NCBI GenBank assembly: GCA_037447605.1
Contig: CM074813.1
Coordinates: 2,283,930 to 2,347,929 of the forward strand
Direction: 5' to 3'
DNA: 64,000 nt
DNA from: Zygnema circumcarinatum
Lineage: Eukaryota > Streptophyta > Zygnematophyceae > Zygnematales > Zygnemataceae
A program made the position numbers and the translations under genes. Shown piece by piece: positions 27,901 to 40,946 of the stretch. The first letter of the stretch is position 1. Every line of letters begins with the position of its first letter. Below the pieces are notes generated by a model, which saw nothing but the letters and a program-made list of their open reading frames with translations, was not told the DNA's origin and made no database searches.

Positions 27901-30900
27901 CATCAGCAGCTAAGCTACAACTTGCAGGAAAAGACGACAAATGTGCATCACACACAAACAGTTAGGAAAAGTTAGTTGATGAATTGATCCTCTAAATGAC
28001 TCCTCCACAATGTTCCAGGAAAGACAGCTGACTCAGGATAAAACATAGGTTTGGTAATAAAAGATGCTCCCTCTGATGATCGAGTGCCAGTTGGCAAGAG
28101 GATCACCAATGATAGCAGAACAAAAGCCTGGGAAGGATAGACACACATATCTGAGTTTGAGCAGTCACTACACGGTTTTATGTACAGCCCAGAGTAATGG
28201 CTGGATAGACACAAACCTGTACTACAATCTGGAGATTCCCGCGCATGTTGACCAGCAAAAGCTCCTTCATGCACTCGAGCGCCCATTCCCGTGACAACGT
28301 CCCGTAGAATTCGACCAATGACTGCAGCCCAAACTCCGTCGAAGTTCATGTCAATATTACCCTCTCGACCCCTCGTCTCCCAAACCCCTTTCGCTCTCCC
28401 TCTCCCTCTCACTCTCCCTCCACCCTCCAATTCTCCACTTGCTTCTCCTGAATCTTCATCGCTCTGCTCATTCTATTCATCTACCCCTGCCTCTATTCCT
28501 CTCTTTACACTTCCGTCTCCTCTCTCCCTCCCTTGTCTGTCCACTTCTTCCCTCTCATCTCACCCTCTCTCCAGCTCTCCTCTCTTAAATCCAACTTTCG
28601 AGGCCCGCAAAGAGGCATGACTAACCTGTGGCTCAATTGCATGAGTGTTCACAACCACACGCTTGATGTCCGGTAGGTCTGTGTAATGCTGCATACGTGG
28701 GCAGTAACAAAGTCAGCATTCAAGCATCTGAGGTGGCTTTTAAGGAAATGAAACAGTACATTTGAAAGCCGGACCCTGACAGCAATTGCCCCAAAGATAA
28801 CATTCTACCAAAGAAGGAACTTCCAGGGAGGGAAGTCACATTCAAAAGTCCTACAGGTCAGCGCCCTGCTAGTTTCTTCATTGTATCTATCAACAGAAAG
28901 ACTTTAGGCCAGCTAATACACACCTGCAGAGCACGCATGTACAGTCCAGCCTTCTCACACAACTGAGCTATCCTTGGGCGATCGTAATGACTGAACATGC
29001 CGTTCGCAAGAATTGCGTCGGCAACATTTGGGAAGGTCACCAAATTAATTTCCAAAACCTGCACATTTCCCAGCTCGAATGTTCATGTCTGATAATAAAA
29101 TTAACCGAAGATGGGTTACGATTGGAATAAACTTTTCCAAATCATCAATGCATGGTGTAATTGACAAGGAAAAGGCAGGCCGTATCTGGCCAAGAAATGA
29201 GTATGCCTAATGGGTGCTTCACGATAGGACGAATCACAGTTCGAAAGGTCATACTCTGACATTTAAAAACATGCGATGGTAAGTTTACCTTAGTCTGCAG
29301 CATGGCATGCTCCGGCAAGTTGGGTTTCAAAACGTCCAACAGAAAGGAGGTTGCCTCTCTGATCATATTGCGCTGCAGCACACAGTACAGCTTATCAGGA
29401 AAAATGCCATAAGAAGTTCAATAAAATCTAACATACAAATTTGTTATAGCACAAGGAGGCGATACCATACATGCGTGGAAAGCGTCAAACTGCACAGCAA
29501 GCATTACTATGACGAGAACGAGAATCCTCTGTCATGTGAACAGTGAAAATGAAGCCTAAGGAAGGGGAGCAGTGAGGCAGACATCACATGGAAACAACGA
29601 CGAAGCTAGTCCAACACATGGTGTCTCTGATGGTCCAAAATTAAGAGAAAGTTTGCAAACATGGGCAAACATAGCAAGAAATATATGTATAGATTTACCT
29701 GAAGAAAGAGGTCAGTAATAGTGTTGTAGTCAAGAGGAGGTCCACCCTCCATTTGCGCCATCATGAGAGCAAAGTTGACAGCCCCCTGAGGATTGGTCCG
29801 GAGCATGGTCTGAAGTAACCAAAGGTAATCGGGTGTGTATCCAACCTGCAAAAACGAACATGCTCCTTTAAATTTCGACCCTTAAAGAGGAAAAAGGTAG
29901 GCTTGCTGAACTAAACTACAAGCCAATGCAGTTTGGCCTCTAAAGTGAGATGCGAACCCAGTGGTTTTGACTAACACAGTGCCTGAATTTAAAAATTCAC
30001 GCCTGCTTGCCCTCTCACCTGCTTGGAGTAAATCAGAATCTTGTCAAACTCTCCACGCTCCGCGAACATGGCGATGACCTTTGGAGTTGCCCTAGCCTTA
30101 ATGTAAACCTTCAAAGCCAGCTCATTATCCACCGTCTGTCAAACAAAACAACCACCAAACCAAGTGGATCAGATAAATAGTCCACTGAGAGACCATTGCG
30201 TAGCGCACTGCTATTTACCTTCGCACCGGCAATGGCCAGAAAGCCTGAACACTCCAGAACTGGATTCAGTCCAAGTGTCTTTTTCAAGTTCACCTTCCGA
30301 CTCCAAGGCTTGGACGTGGCCTACTGCACTCACATGTGCCACAGACGTCGTGCCAAATGCCTGATGCTTTTAAGATGCTCATTGTATTAGCAATGAAATT
30401 GTCAATACCTGACAAGTTTTCCCACAAACTTGTATGACATTAACATATACCCAGCAGGCACTCTGCTTCTCCTCTCAGGCTGGACAGTGAGATCAAAGTG
30501 CCGCCAAAGTATTATAGACAGTGTCCTCCTTGGATGCAGCTTTACACATAGCCAGCTCACAAGGAACAGCCCCAACCAATCAAACTCACTGACTATGCTA
30601 CAGTCTTTTTTGCCCCGAGTCAGCTGCCACACAACAAATTCGAGCTTCTCGACCAGCATGAAGTTGTATTGTGATGCCCTAGCGATGTGACTGGTATGAG
30701 AAACCAGCTGAAATCAACTCAGCTTTTTAGGCCAGGAAAAACTGATAAAAGACCCTGTTTGATACCGGTTTTGTTCACGTTCATGCACAAGGCATTCAAT
30801 CGCAATTAAGAGAAGTAACCGTCTAGTAATAATTTGTATGTGATAGAGACGCTGAAACCCCAGGTCTGCTTCTGCAGGTGACAGAAAGCATTCCAGGCTT

Positions 30901-33900
30901 ATGCGCGCTTCCCTGGTCCTGGAGAATACTATATTTTTTTCTAAAGGTTCCCTTATACTTGAGAAAAAAACCCTTCTGAAATAGTAGTGACGATGAACTT
31001 CATAAGGAGAAGAGGTGCTGGAATAGGAGATTTCACTACCACTCGTAACAGTTCCAATCTCGTACGAACATCTTGCCGATTTAAGTGATTTCCTATCCAT
31101 TGATTACAATAACTACAATAGCCCCCACAGTCCCAAGTGGCCGAACCAAATGCAAGCTTCAAACACGGGAGATGCCCCTAAGACCCTTCATTCACAGTGC
31201 TGATTTGCTAGTACTACCCATACTCCAGGTACTGCTAACATATGGCTGGCCCTTGCATTAAAGTTCTGTTCCTGTGACTGAAGGTCACATTCACACCTGC
31301 TGTTGCCAGTGGAAAAGTAGAGGTAACCATACCTTAACCAAGTCACCGAGCTCCTCGCTGCATTCCAGCTTGTCTTCTCCAAGCCAGTTTTCCAGCAAGT
31401 TCTTCTTATTTTGATTCACCACAAGCCGCGAGAGTTCTAAGGATTCAAAGGCGTTCAATTTGCCTTTGGTCAATAAAGTCCCAAAGTATTGAAGAAGCGG
31501 GGATGTTGTTCCAGGTGGAACAGGTACACTCTGCGACACACAGGTCGACCTTGCAAAATCTTAGCCGAGATTAAAGCTTACCAAGCATTACATCGTAAAG
31601 ACGATTTAACTTCTCTACATCTTTTGATGAAAAAGTTGGTTTTTTTGGACTTCGGCAATAACTCCGTGCAATAAATACACTCGAAATGTACCCAGTGTAC
31701 ATAGCTGTTCCTTTTCATCTGCGGCCAAACGCATTAAGCAAGCTTCAAAGGGGTGATAGGAAGGACGGAAATTAGTTTCCATTTAGATTTCACCTGAAAT
31801 TTGGTGACTGTGTCTGGAGTCCTCAAGATGCCTTGTGGAGAATCAGCTGCAAGCTCAGCTGCTTCCTTGTACTTCATCTGAGTGAACAGTTCTTGGAACC
31901 GTTGTACAACCTGAAATCCAAGGCTTTGGGGGCTTAGGGAAAACAGGTAGTTCAGCGAATCTCTACGGATTTGCAGACATGGGAAGGCTCCTGCAATACG
32001 GCTTAGCTTTACTCTTGATGAAAAGGACTTACCAGACCCTCCGCTCCAGGGAGATTGCCTCGCTTTGCAAGGTTGACGGCAAGTTCAAGGTTATTTAACT
32101 GCAAATACACCCTCCAATATCAGCTTATCGTCCGATCCTTGTTGAAATCTGCAGACAAAAGGTGTATGGAATACAACCAATGTTCTGTTTCAAGCAGGTG
32201 TAACAGATAAAGATAATCCAGACTCACCTGTCCACTGACAAAAGGTACGATGGTCTGTTCATTGACGGTCGCAAGAAGGACCTGGCCTCGCCGATTAACC
32301 GCATAAAACCCACCTACTGCTGGAGCATCTGCTGTGAGAAAGATAGGATCGGGACTGATACGATTGCGATAGACAGCAGTTGCTGTTTCAAGATCATACA
32401 CGAACAGGAGGCCTAGCTTGGTGATGACATAGATGAGGCTGTACTTGGTTGAAATCTGCTCCAGACGAATCACTTAATATGAGAACGAAAGCTTTTCCAC
32501 TGATGCAGCTAATGCTGAGCATGAAAGTGCCTGACTGAGCATGATAACTGCGAAATTAGAAAGGGAGGGCAAGGCAGATACACTTCTTGAAGTTCTTACC
32601 TGCATTGCTACTGGAAAGTCGTCTGCAAAATCGGGTGGGAAAAAAAGGTCTGCCTGCTTCTTCGCGAATGGAGTTCTCCCTGTACGGAGCATGCCAACGT
32701 TAGAACCTTTCGCCGGCACTTTATCTGGGCGATTGCTAAAAAACGAAGTCGTTCTCATTAAATGAGTTCTGGAGCGTAACACTAGTTACTAAGATCAAAA
32801 TGCCAAGCAGTGAAAGACGAGATCGTGCCGGCAAGTTAGAAAAGGCTTGTCTTTCCAACAAACCTGGTTGTGCTCCCAGCTCGATGATATGCAGCTTGGA
32901 AGTAAGTTGGCCACCTACAAAACTCTTCGTTGAAAAGGCAATAAGCAAGGAAGGTGTGTCGTTTCCAGGAACCTGAAATAATGACAAAACCAGACATTAA
33001 TCGTTGATCATTCATCATTGGTCTAAAGCAGACTCCATATCAAAGAGCCCATCCCAGCGATATGGCTTAAAATACTCTTTAACTGCAGAAACAGAAAATT
33101 GTGGAAATACCCAGAAGGAGCCAAAATCCCCTGTGAAGACAGCATATGACTTCTAAGTACACATCTCTACGATGGCCAAGACATCAGCTATCGCCTTTAA
33201 CAGCTCCAGGACGAGAGTTTCTAGGTTATAGCCCGCAGTAAGTGTCAAGTTGACTAAGCCTTACAAAAAGTCCCAAAACAGAATAAACGAATGAACAAAC
33301 CGCTACCCACCTTGAATGATGCAAAAGCAGCAGCATGAGCTTCAAGAGCTTGACTGCGCTGCTGGTCTACAGAAAACAGCTGCATGTTCCCTTTGACAAG
33401 TTGGGGTCGCTGCAAAGTATAACAAGTACACTACACACGATCAGTGTGGCGTTATAAGAAATAAAATATGTTACCACGCTCCTCAGAATTACAAAAGTTC
33501 TAGCTCACTAGCTGAAAGAACATCTGCACCGTGTGAGAAGAAAAGTTGAAAGTAGAGCGACATTATTCCTAGAAATCCTGACTTCCTCAAATAAAGTTTA
33601 ACTGGAAAGAAATTTAATTGGCCGAATGGGGGGTCTAGGTCGGATGCTCCAATGCAACAAAGGGAAAAGAGGTCAGAAAAGAGGTGGCATCCGACCTCTG
33701 GAGCGCCAGGAGCAATGCCAATTAAGACCAGCCATTTCTCTGAAGGGTCACACCGATAATTAATAATCTGATTTCCATTCAAATTTGCTGTTCGGTCAAA
33801 CATTTTCACTGGTTCGGTATCTCCTGCAAATGCAATGGAAAAGAAAATAGTAAATAACAGTTAAATCTATCCCGATCTTGTTACTTACGCGCTGCCAGCT

Positions 33901-34772
33901 TCAGACCTAAATCTGCCAGAAGCTCTAATGTATGTCCGAATAGTACGGTACTTGCATTACCTGAGATTGACCAGTGATAAACTGCAGTTTGTGTCACTAA
34001 TCCAAGCAAAGTCGGGGTAATCCATTTCCAAAACACAACCTGCAATACCAACAAGATGCTCCGTAAGGAAAAAGAGGAATTTGAATACATTCTGCCTTCA
34101 TCTTTACATGACACAAGCAGTGGATCGCCACCGTTTTGGGCTTACTTGCTCTGGCATTTGGTATGACTTGATCTTAGCCTTCTCTTCGATGTTGAAGATC
34201 TGTAAGTGATCTTGGGTAGTCCCTTGTATTTGAGCTGGTTTTGGCGCCAAACACCCAGCCACACAAGCAAAAACGAAGAATCAAGCTACTGCATAGATAT
34301 TGCAGGTGGTTGTAGCATATAGCAGAAAGTGGAAAATGGAGCATATACCTTTCAGTGCCAAGACTCTGCTGGTTGGATTCATAAGTGCTGAATCTGCAGT
34401 GATAGGCCTCCGCAAAGGCTGCATTGGCATCGCCATGTCAATGATCACTACGCTGTTCGCAGGCGCTGTCTCTCGGACGCAAATAAACTTCTCCGACTCC
34501 ATCGTGACATGCGTGAATGTGATAAACTGCTGATTTACGCCGAGGCTCGTCAGCTGCGCACCAAAAAAGCAGGTCAGAAGAGTTACGCGATTGCAAAGCA
34601 TAAAAAAAACATAAGCACTACTCCAGATGTTTCAAAAATGCCAGACTGCAGCTCCGATCATAGACAAGCCGCCTTGCACTTTCTCATGCCACTCTCACGC
34701 CTCTCCACAAGGCCCAACTGTCCATACCGTTAGAGCCTCCTTCATAGCGATGGGAGCGCTTGCGGCCGCCAT
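21946..34772 (-). CDS. CHC: Clathrin heavy chain (complete, 31 exons)
   Basis: Triskelion-forming coat protein for endocytosis and trans-Golgi vesicles. Thirty-one exons join in phase to 1694 residues (Arabidopsis about 1705). In gene order they are 34728-34772, 34349-34553, 34146-34234, 33961-34039, 33696-33823, 33311-33409, 32864-32972, 32600-32679, 32228-32455, 32033-32098, 31794-31910, 31333-31530, 30019-30135, 29699-29845, 29289-29372, 28924-29058, 28626-28688, 28217-28321, 27678-27790, 27096-27348, 26694-26830, 25864-26142, 25428-25512, 24338-25255, 23852-24184, 23525-23677, 23201-23371, 22837-23022, 22546-22668, 22239-22349, 21946-22074. The start [15 protein letters not shown] leads into LTSLGVN and the N-terminal beta-propeller ([22 protein letters not shown]). 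Clathrin repeats fill the middle ([30 protein letters not shown]-like). The C-terminal tail ends [19 protein letters not shown]...PPMPGY. Exon 24 is by far the largest (306 residues). Introns are mostly 80-600 bp, the longest 1.2 kb (30136-31332). Confidence 0.98.
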
Positions 34773-36989
34773 GATGGCTCCGCCAAACAACCTTCAGTTT
34801 CTGAATCGAATCCCCTCCCGCTGCCACTTACACTCCGATCCCACCCTCCAGCAAGAAGCCCCCCTCGGCCTCCTGCCCCCCGGCCTCACAGAAACCTCCG
34901 ACGCCCTCTCCCGCCCCGGCCCAGGCTTCCAGAAGAAAAGAGGGAGGGAGGGTCCGCAGCGAGGCGTGTGTGGCGGGTGAGCAGGCGCTCTGCCTCTCCC
35001 TCTCCCTCTCCCTCTCCCTCTCCCTCTGCCTCTGCGACAGCCTCTGCCAGGACCTCTGCCAGAGCTGCCCGCCCCAAAGCGTCCGTCGGCCCCAACCGGC
35101 GGACGCGCCCAACTGGAACCGCGCGCACGGCACGACCGTACGCTTTCAGCGGAAAATGTGCGCAGGGCCCAACAGTGCAATATCATTGCTATGGCAGATT
35201 GGCAGGGCGCCCTTGGGCAGCGGGGAGGGAGGCGGAAGGGTTCGAACCCGCGACCTCGGAAGGGGCAGCTCAACGGCTTCCTGGCGGCGAGGGCGGATGG
35301 CGTTGACCGGGCGGGTCAGAGGCAGCAGGGGGTTTACGGAGGGCAGTTTTACGGCGGGCGCAACTGGCGTATGTGACGAGGCGGTTGCGTGCAGCTGCCG
35401 CTGCCTGCAGTGTGCTGAGGTTGCCACTTCTGCTTCCACCTGCTTGGACTTCACAAATAAGTGGAAAACAAGGGACTTGGACTTGGTAGTGGGAGCAGAA
35501 GCCAGATGGATCAAGTACTGTACGTAACAGCCTCAAGGCTTCGTGTCTCTCCTTGTTGGTTCCCACTGAGTCACTGACATCCTCACGTTGATGTGTCGGA
35601 CATGGATCAAGTTTTTGGGCTGGATTGTCCGTGGGAATCACCAGCAAATTCGGAGTTGTGTTTGGGACAGGTATAGTTGGACGATATGCAAGTAACTACC
35701 CCACTTGACAATGAAATCTGTTGCTAAGCCAAAGGCAAGGTTTACACTACTGAAGGCCGGTCGATCTGATGTCTGCAGTAACGTCTCACCGTGGGAACAA
35801 CTTTTCGCCTTAAAGCAGCTGATCGAAGAAAGCAGACAGACCTGGCTTACAAGAGGGACCTGTCAGCGAGAATGCAATCGACTGACAAGTAACTCAAGCT
35901 CATCAGATTAAGGAAGCAAACACAAGCATTTTGAGTAAAGGAAGGCGAAGTGACCGTTAGATCACGTGCACTGGAGCCTTCCGAAAACGGCCTCTAGCCA
36001 TTGCACTGCGACAAACCGGGGGCATCAAAGGCATCAGAGCGCAAAGGATGACATAGAGGGCCACAACGGACTCATCAAAACATCCTTGGGTGGCTCTGTT
36101 GAAGGACATGGCTCCCGAGAGCTGATTGAAATTGTATCTGACAAATGGAGGACTAACATTGAAAGCCCTTAAACCTGGACAAGAGACTTCTAACTTGCAA
36201 ACCCCCCTGCGTATTGTTATCTTCTATGGAACAGGCGGAGCTCTGAACTATGCAAACTCATATTTGGCCTCCAATACCCCTAACGTGATTGGTCCCACAC
36301 GTTTCCAGGACTCCCTTCCCACAACCACATAGGCAATATGATTCCAGTCACAAAAATCTGCGACTGCACTCAACTGGGCTTTTTCTAGATGACAAGCTGC
36401 GCTGCGGTTCAGCAGCATAAGACTTTGACAGGAACATAAACCTGACTCTGGAAAAGCGAAAGGTGTGAGACTTTCGCATGAAAGCGGTGCCTGCTACGGG
36501 AATGGTAATAGGTGCATCAGCCTGATGCTAACATCCACGTCTGGTAATCACTTGAATGTAAGAGAACAAACCTCAAATCAGATCCAATCACAGCGTCTAC
36601 ACCGTTTCACCAGCTAAAACGTCCAACTGGGCGTCTAGTTCTAGACTACCTCAAGTGCCTTATTGGCGTGGTATAACCCTTTACAAGCAACCCGAGGAAC
36701 TTTTATGCTTTTACGATGAGAAGTTCACTAATGTACTACACAAGGGCCATACTGAAATCAAGGGAAGTATGACTCAAAATAATAAGGCAATGAAACATAG
36801 AAAAAATGGGATTCTGCAGATCGCTCTGTGATGTCCTTCTCCATGGCAGATGATAAAATGTTCACGACCTTACGGAGTCATCTCACTTGATAACCGAATT
36901 GGCTGCAACGGCCCTGCCCGCAACCCTGAGCCCCTGTCATTGCAGCAGTCCGACTGGAACTGCGAACAATGACTGGCCCAGGAGTACCG
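34773..36989. other. Intergenic region upstream of clathrin and downstream of the zinc finger gene
   Basis: The first 200 bp probably carry the clathrin promoter and 5' UTR. A (CTCCCT)n tract lies at 34994-35027 and decays into CTCTGCC-type repeats. A B-box-like GGTTCGAACCC occurs near 35238. The remainder (35.5-36.9 kb) is unremarkable and probably includes the zinc finger gene 3' UTR. Open frames of up to 185 codons here show no domains. Confidence 0.5.
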
Positions 36990-37640
36990 TTATTCGGGCG
37001 GAGCCGGGGGAGGAGTCTCCTTCGGATGTTTCGATGCATAATGGTCAACTAGCTGGTTGTAATTCGCCAATTGAGACTGCAAAACCTCGCAGTACAATCC
37101 CATGCACGTGTGAAACGACGTTTGAAGCCTGCAGACGTGAGAAAGACTTGGATGCTGAGACAACGACGTTATGCATTCGTTGAGCACAAAGGTGATCGCT
37201 TCCATGTGCGGGTCGCTTGCATCTCAGAGACAAATTGTAAGGGTAGCACAACAATATGCAGTATGCCTTGGTAGTATCCTCAATTGGAAGATTCAGAAAG
37301 AAGAAGAAGAACGTATGCAAGCATACAGATAGGCAGGCTCGCATCCACGCTTCGTGCTTCGACTCCAAATCACGCCATGGACGCGGAGAACACTGATCTG
37401 TTTATCTCAGATGCCAACCCAGAAAGAAAACCAAACAGGCTGCCATGGATCGCATGCACCCGATCAAATTCATCATCTGCAGCCATTGTTTAGCCTCATG
37501 GCTCCAGAAGGGCATACCTTACAGATAGGACAGTTGGTCTTCAGAGCAGCCGCTCTAGCCTCCAGCTGTGACCCCTTCGGTTTCTGCGACTTCAAAGCAT
37601 TTCTCTTCTGTGCTTCAAGCTTCTGCTTCCCTCGAGTCAT
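36990..37640 (-). CDS. Small plant C2H2 zinc finger protein (69 residues)
   Basis: Two exons, 37518-37640 and 36990-37076, join in phase into a 69-residue protein of a short, strongly conserved plant family. The first exon reads MTRGKQKLEAQKRNALKSQK and on to KGSQLEARAAALK and NCPICK, ending at a GTATGC donor. The second starts after TTTTGCAG and reads SQLANYNQLVDHYASKHPKE followed by a Pro-rich end. One zinc finger is formed: CPIC supplies the two cysteines and H-x4-H (HYASKH) the two histidines, split by the intron. The basic N-terminal helix with KGSQLEAR is shared with ZNF706/4F5-like proteins. Molecular function is poorly known. It is divergent from the ferredoxin-like/TPR gene, 615 bp between the ATGs. 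Both exons are too short to stand out alone, but the join is unambiguous. Confidence 0.94.
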
Positions 37641-38255
37641 TCCGAGCTTCCGTCTCCTCCTCCTTCCTTACCCTCCTTCCTGCTCTCCCTTCTCCCGTTC
37701 CGTCTCTCCCTCCCTCCTTCCCTTCACGCCTCCCCCTCCCCTCCTACATCTCTCCTCCAATACATGCCTGCGCCCTACTCCTGCTGCTACTCCGCCCCCA
37801 CCCCGTTCAGGCAACAAGCAGCAGCACTTCACCCCGCCATACAGCCATGGCTGGCCTCTGCTCTCTTGCTCTATAGCATGTGGTCCTAGCCCCTAGACCC
37901 CTAGGGCCTGCTTCCATGTAAGCCCCATTTTTCAGATTTTCCACATAGACACAGTTCGAAATTTGCAAGCCAGTGACGTGGCATACCTGGACGAATGGCC
38001 GACTGCCACATGGCAAGTGAGGACATTTGCGCCACGTGGCGTGCGTACGTGTAGAGGGGATCTGGCGGAACTTTCTGGAACCACGAGAGAATCTAACAGC
38101 GAATATCCATAGAACCGTGCCACGTCACTGCAGTTACGGGAATCTGTTCGGTTTTTGCGCATGGAACGCCAAAGCAGGATAAAAAGTGCCCTTTCTCCTG
38201 CTTGCAGAATGCGCTTTCCTGGAGCTTCGCCCTTAAATTGGCGCCCACTCCAGCC
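37641..38255. promoter_or_regulatory. Bidirectional promoter region between zinc finger and TPR genes
   Basis: A 615-bp interval. The left third is CT-rich on the plus strand (GA-rich 5' leader for the minus gene). ACGT cores occur at 37976 (GACGTGGC), 38034 (GCCACGTGGC), 38047 and 38122 (GCCACGTCAC). These match G-box/ABRE-like bZIP sites and lie within 300 bp of both starts. No TATA box is obvious. Regulation is inferred. Confidence 0.6.
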
Positions 38256-40612
38256 ATGGCGGCGGGTATCTCGACCGGAAGCCAGGCCCTTTGCAGCTCC
38301 TTGCAAGAAAAATTTGTTGAGCAGGAGCTTATGCAAAGGACGGGGCTCTCTTCTGCCCAGCCGAGGGCGGCTATGGCGGGAAGGAGGAGATACCTGGTAG
38401 TGTGGCGTGTGAGGGCAGAGGGAGCGGAGACGGCGGAGGAGAAGGCGGTGGAGATTAGGGTTTGCACGCACAAGACGTGTCGAAAGGAAGGAGCTCTGCA
38501 GGCGTTGGATCTCTTCAGAGGGCTTGCGCCTCCGACTGTCACCGTGGAAACTTGCGGCTGTCTTGGTGAGAGATAGGTCGCCCTTAGCTGCTCTCTCTCT
38601 CGCGCGCTCTCTCTTTCTCACACACACTCTCTCTCTGTGTCTCTTTCTCGCTTCCCACCTTATCTGTTAAAGTAAACGGTTCTTTTCCATTAGGAAAAAG
38701 TTATCTTTTCACTTTTCTCTTTTCTCTCTCTTTCAGTTCTCACTCCTTAGTTTACGCTGCCCTCGTTTACTCTTCTTGGTCATATCTTCCAACTCTGTTT
38801 TTTTTTTCGCCTATATCTCTTTCTGTCCACAACCATGAAATCAGAAAAAGTGAACCGATAGACTGCGTTCTTCCACAATCTTGAAGAACGTTTTATGCAA
38901 GAGCAAGATAGTTCCTTGTTGTCTCGTGACGAAGGAGTATGATGATACAGGGAGATGTGGTGCTGGTCCGAATGCGGTCATGCTTCCTTCTGAGCTCTTT
39001 GTGAGCCACTGCAACACTCCTGCACACGTGGCAAGGCTCTTGGATATTCAGTGTGGCGCAGCCGAGCCGGAGAATAATTTGAAAGCCCTCAGTTTCAAGA
39101 ATGCGGGCAACGAGCATTTTGGCAGAGGCGACATTCGGACAGCTGAGGCTCTCTTCACGCAGGTTGGTGCAAGTTTCAGTTCTGTTTACTCGTTGGGGCC
39201 AGCGATCGTCGTCTTCAGTACGGTTCCTCTCAGGCTACTTGAATGAAGCGACAAAAGAGCCCATGTTAGTGGTTTAACTTTGATTGTAAACATTATTGCA
39301 ATGACTTGGTGATTTTTTTAATCAAATTCCGAGAAAACTTCTCATCCCGCCCTGTATTTCTTGATCGGTGGAGCCGTCAGTGCTTACTTGAATAAATTAA
39401 GTTAGGGCCATGTTCAATTGTAATGCTTAGATTGAGCTCCCCTTTCGTGAAAGCGTGATGTGGCATTGATCTCAGGATGGCGATGCTATCAAATGTACAT
39501 GGACAAAATCATCATGGGGAACCCCTTTCGTAACTTTGCTTACATCATGTTCTAAGGAGCACGATATGAAAGTCGGTCAAAAATGATCCGCCAAAGTTCT
39601 TACCTGGTGTTAATCATTCTTTTTAATGACAAACCTTCGAAGGGATGTGGCGTTGGATTCTGCAGGCAATAGAGCTAAATCCTTCTGGAGGTATCCATAA
39701 TCTTTATGTCAATCGGTGCGTTCTTTGACCCTTAACGCTTATGTGCAAGGAATGCAGGAGTAGCGGAACTTAGAAATAGCCAGCTTAGCGAGGAATCATC
39801 TTTTCGTTTTCGCTTTCCAACGTAGGGGGTGGGGAGGAACAAGGCCAGAAGAACGTTCATGACGTTCTTTATGAATGCAGGCGCCCTCCATGGCTTCGTA
39901 CCTTTCCTGCTTTATCGTGTTTTCTTTTGTATTGTTTTACTACTCCCTTCCCCTTCCCTCGTCTCTCGTTCCTGCTGTTGACTTGTCATAAAGCGATTGC
40001 ATGCTTGGGGTCGTAGATCTGCTGCCAGACTAGCGCAAGGCAATGCTCTGGGAGCCTTGGAGGATGCACAGCAAGCTGCTGAAGTCAGACCCGGATGGTC
40101 TCAGGTATGGAGCTGCGCTATCCCTAAGGGTGCGGTAACGACGCCAACAGAGCCTCTGACGGAGGTCTCTGTGCTTAGTAAGCTTCCTTGGAGAATTAAT
40201 GTGGTTGAAACGGCGTCTGATTTGTGCCTCACAGGCGTATGTTCGGCAAGCGGAGGCTCACGGTGCAGCCGGCAATGTTCAGGCTGCGTTGGACATGTAT
40301 GGCTACGCTGCTGAAATTGATGGCGAACTGAGGCGCTCTAAACAGTTTCAGGTCTGTCCTTTACTTCCCGTGCAGATTGGTTAGGCCTCAGGCTCAACCT
40401 CATCTGTTTGAGTGAACAATTCTCTCAGACTGAGTGAGCACAAGTGCTTCTGCTGCTGCTTATCCCTTAGTTTTTTACCGGGTACTGCTCTGACCTGGTC
40501 ATGTGTTTGGTTGACCGGATGTTGCTCTGACCTGATCACTTGTATGGTGGACTAGCAGAGGAAAGTGAAGGAGCTTCAAGCAAAGTTGGCGCCCGTTATA
40601 AGCAACCAGTGA
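38256..40612 (+). CDS. Thioredoxin-like [2Fe-2S] ferredoxin domain plus TPR protein
   Basis: Six exons, 38256-38565, 38951-39162, 39666-39715, 40017-40104, 40235-40351 and 40559-40612, join in phase to 276 residues. Residues about 45-140 form a thioredoxin-like [2Fe-2S] fold with the expected cysteine pairs CTHKTC (C-x4-C) and CGCLGRC, followed by GAGPNAVMLP. From about 155 to 260 there are TPR-like helices: LSFKNAGNEHFGRGDIRTAE, AIELNPSGG, SAARLAQGNALGALEDAQQA and AYVRQAEAHGAAGNVQAALD. A short charged C-terminus ends in LQAKLAPVISNQ. Plants have homologues annotated only as TPR-containing proteins; cluster binding is inferred from the cysteines. Residues 1-40 could be a targeting peptide, but that is weak. 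Intron 2 carries repeat copy C and intron 5 a two-copy 37-bp repeat (40480-40553). Confidence 0.88.
39458..39520 (-). repeat. Dispersed repeat family, copy C (short, intronic)
   Basis: About 60 bp in intron 2 of the TPR gene. GTGGCATTGATCTCAGGATG and TCAAATGTACATGGACAAAA match copies A and D, and homology stops after CATCATGGGGAACCCC. It keeps the shared terminus and is the most truncated copy, as expected for 5'-truncated retroinsertions. Confidence 0.75.
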
Positions 40613-40946
40613 TGTACCCATATTTTTTACTCCAAATTCATGGCAGATAAATGTTATGAATAGAGAGAGAAAGCGCGAAAATTCTTTATGAAGGATGCAT
40701 GCAGTTGATCAAAACACGATATTGAATAATGAGCAAACATAGAGCAGACCATCCATTCACAACATGATTTTACTCTGTCAAAATCATTACGTGTCCCAAT
40801 AATTACTTCAAACCCAGTATTCCTCTTATGTACATCAATAACTGTCATTCAACATGATATCTACATCCAGTTTACGTGGCCCTCCATTGTTGATAAGAAG
40901 AAAGGCTGAGAATCTGTCCAGACGCCCAATTCTCAACTAATCACAC
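40613..40946. other. Short convergent intergenic region
   Basis: 334 bp between the stop of the TPR gene (plus) and the stop of the Fra a 1-associated-like gene (minus). AT-rich, presumably two overlapping or abutting 3' UTRs. Nothing else seen. Confidence 0.5.

Noticed and set aside
30137-31332. Possible extra coding exons in the longest clathrin intron
   Set aside because: Flanking exons join directly as [19 protein letters not shown], matching clathrin without a gap.
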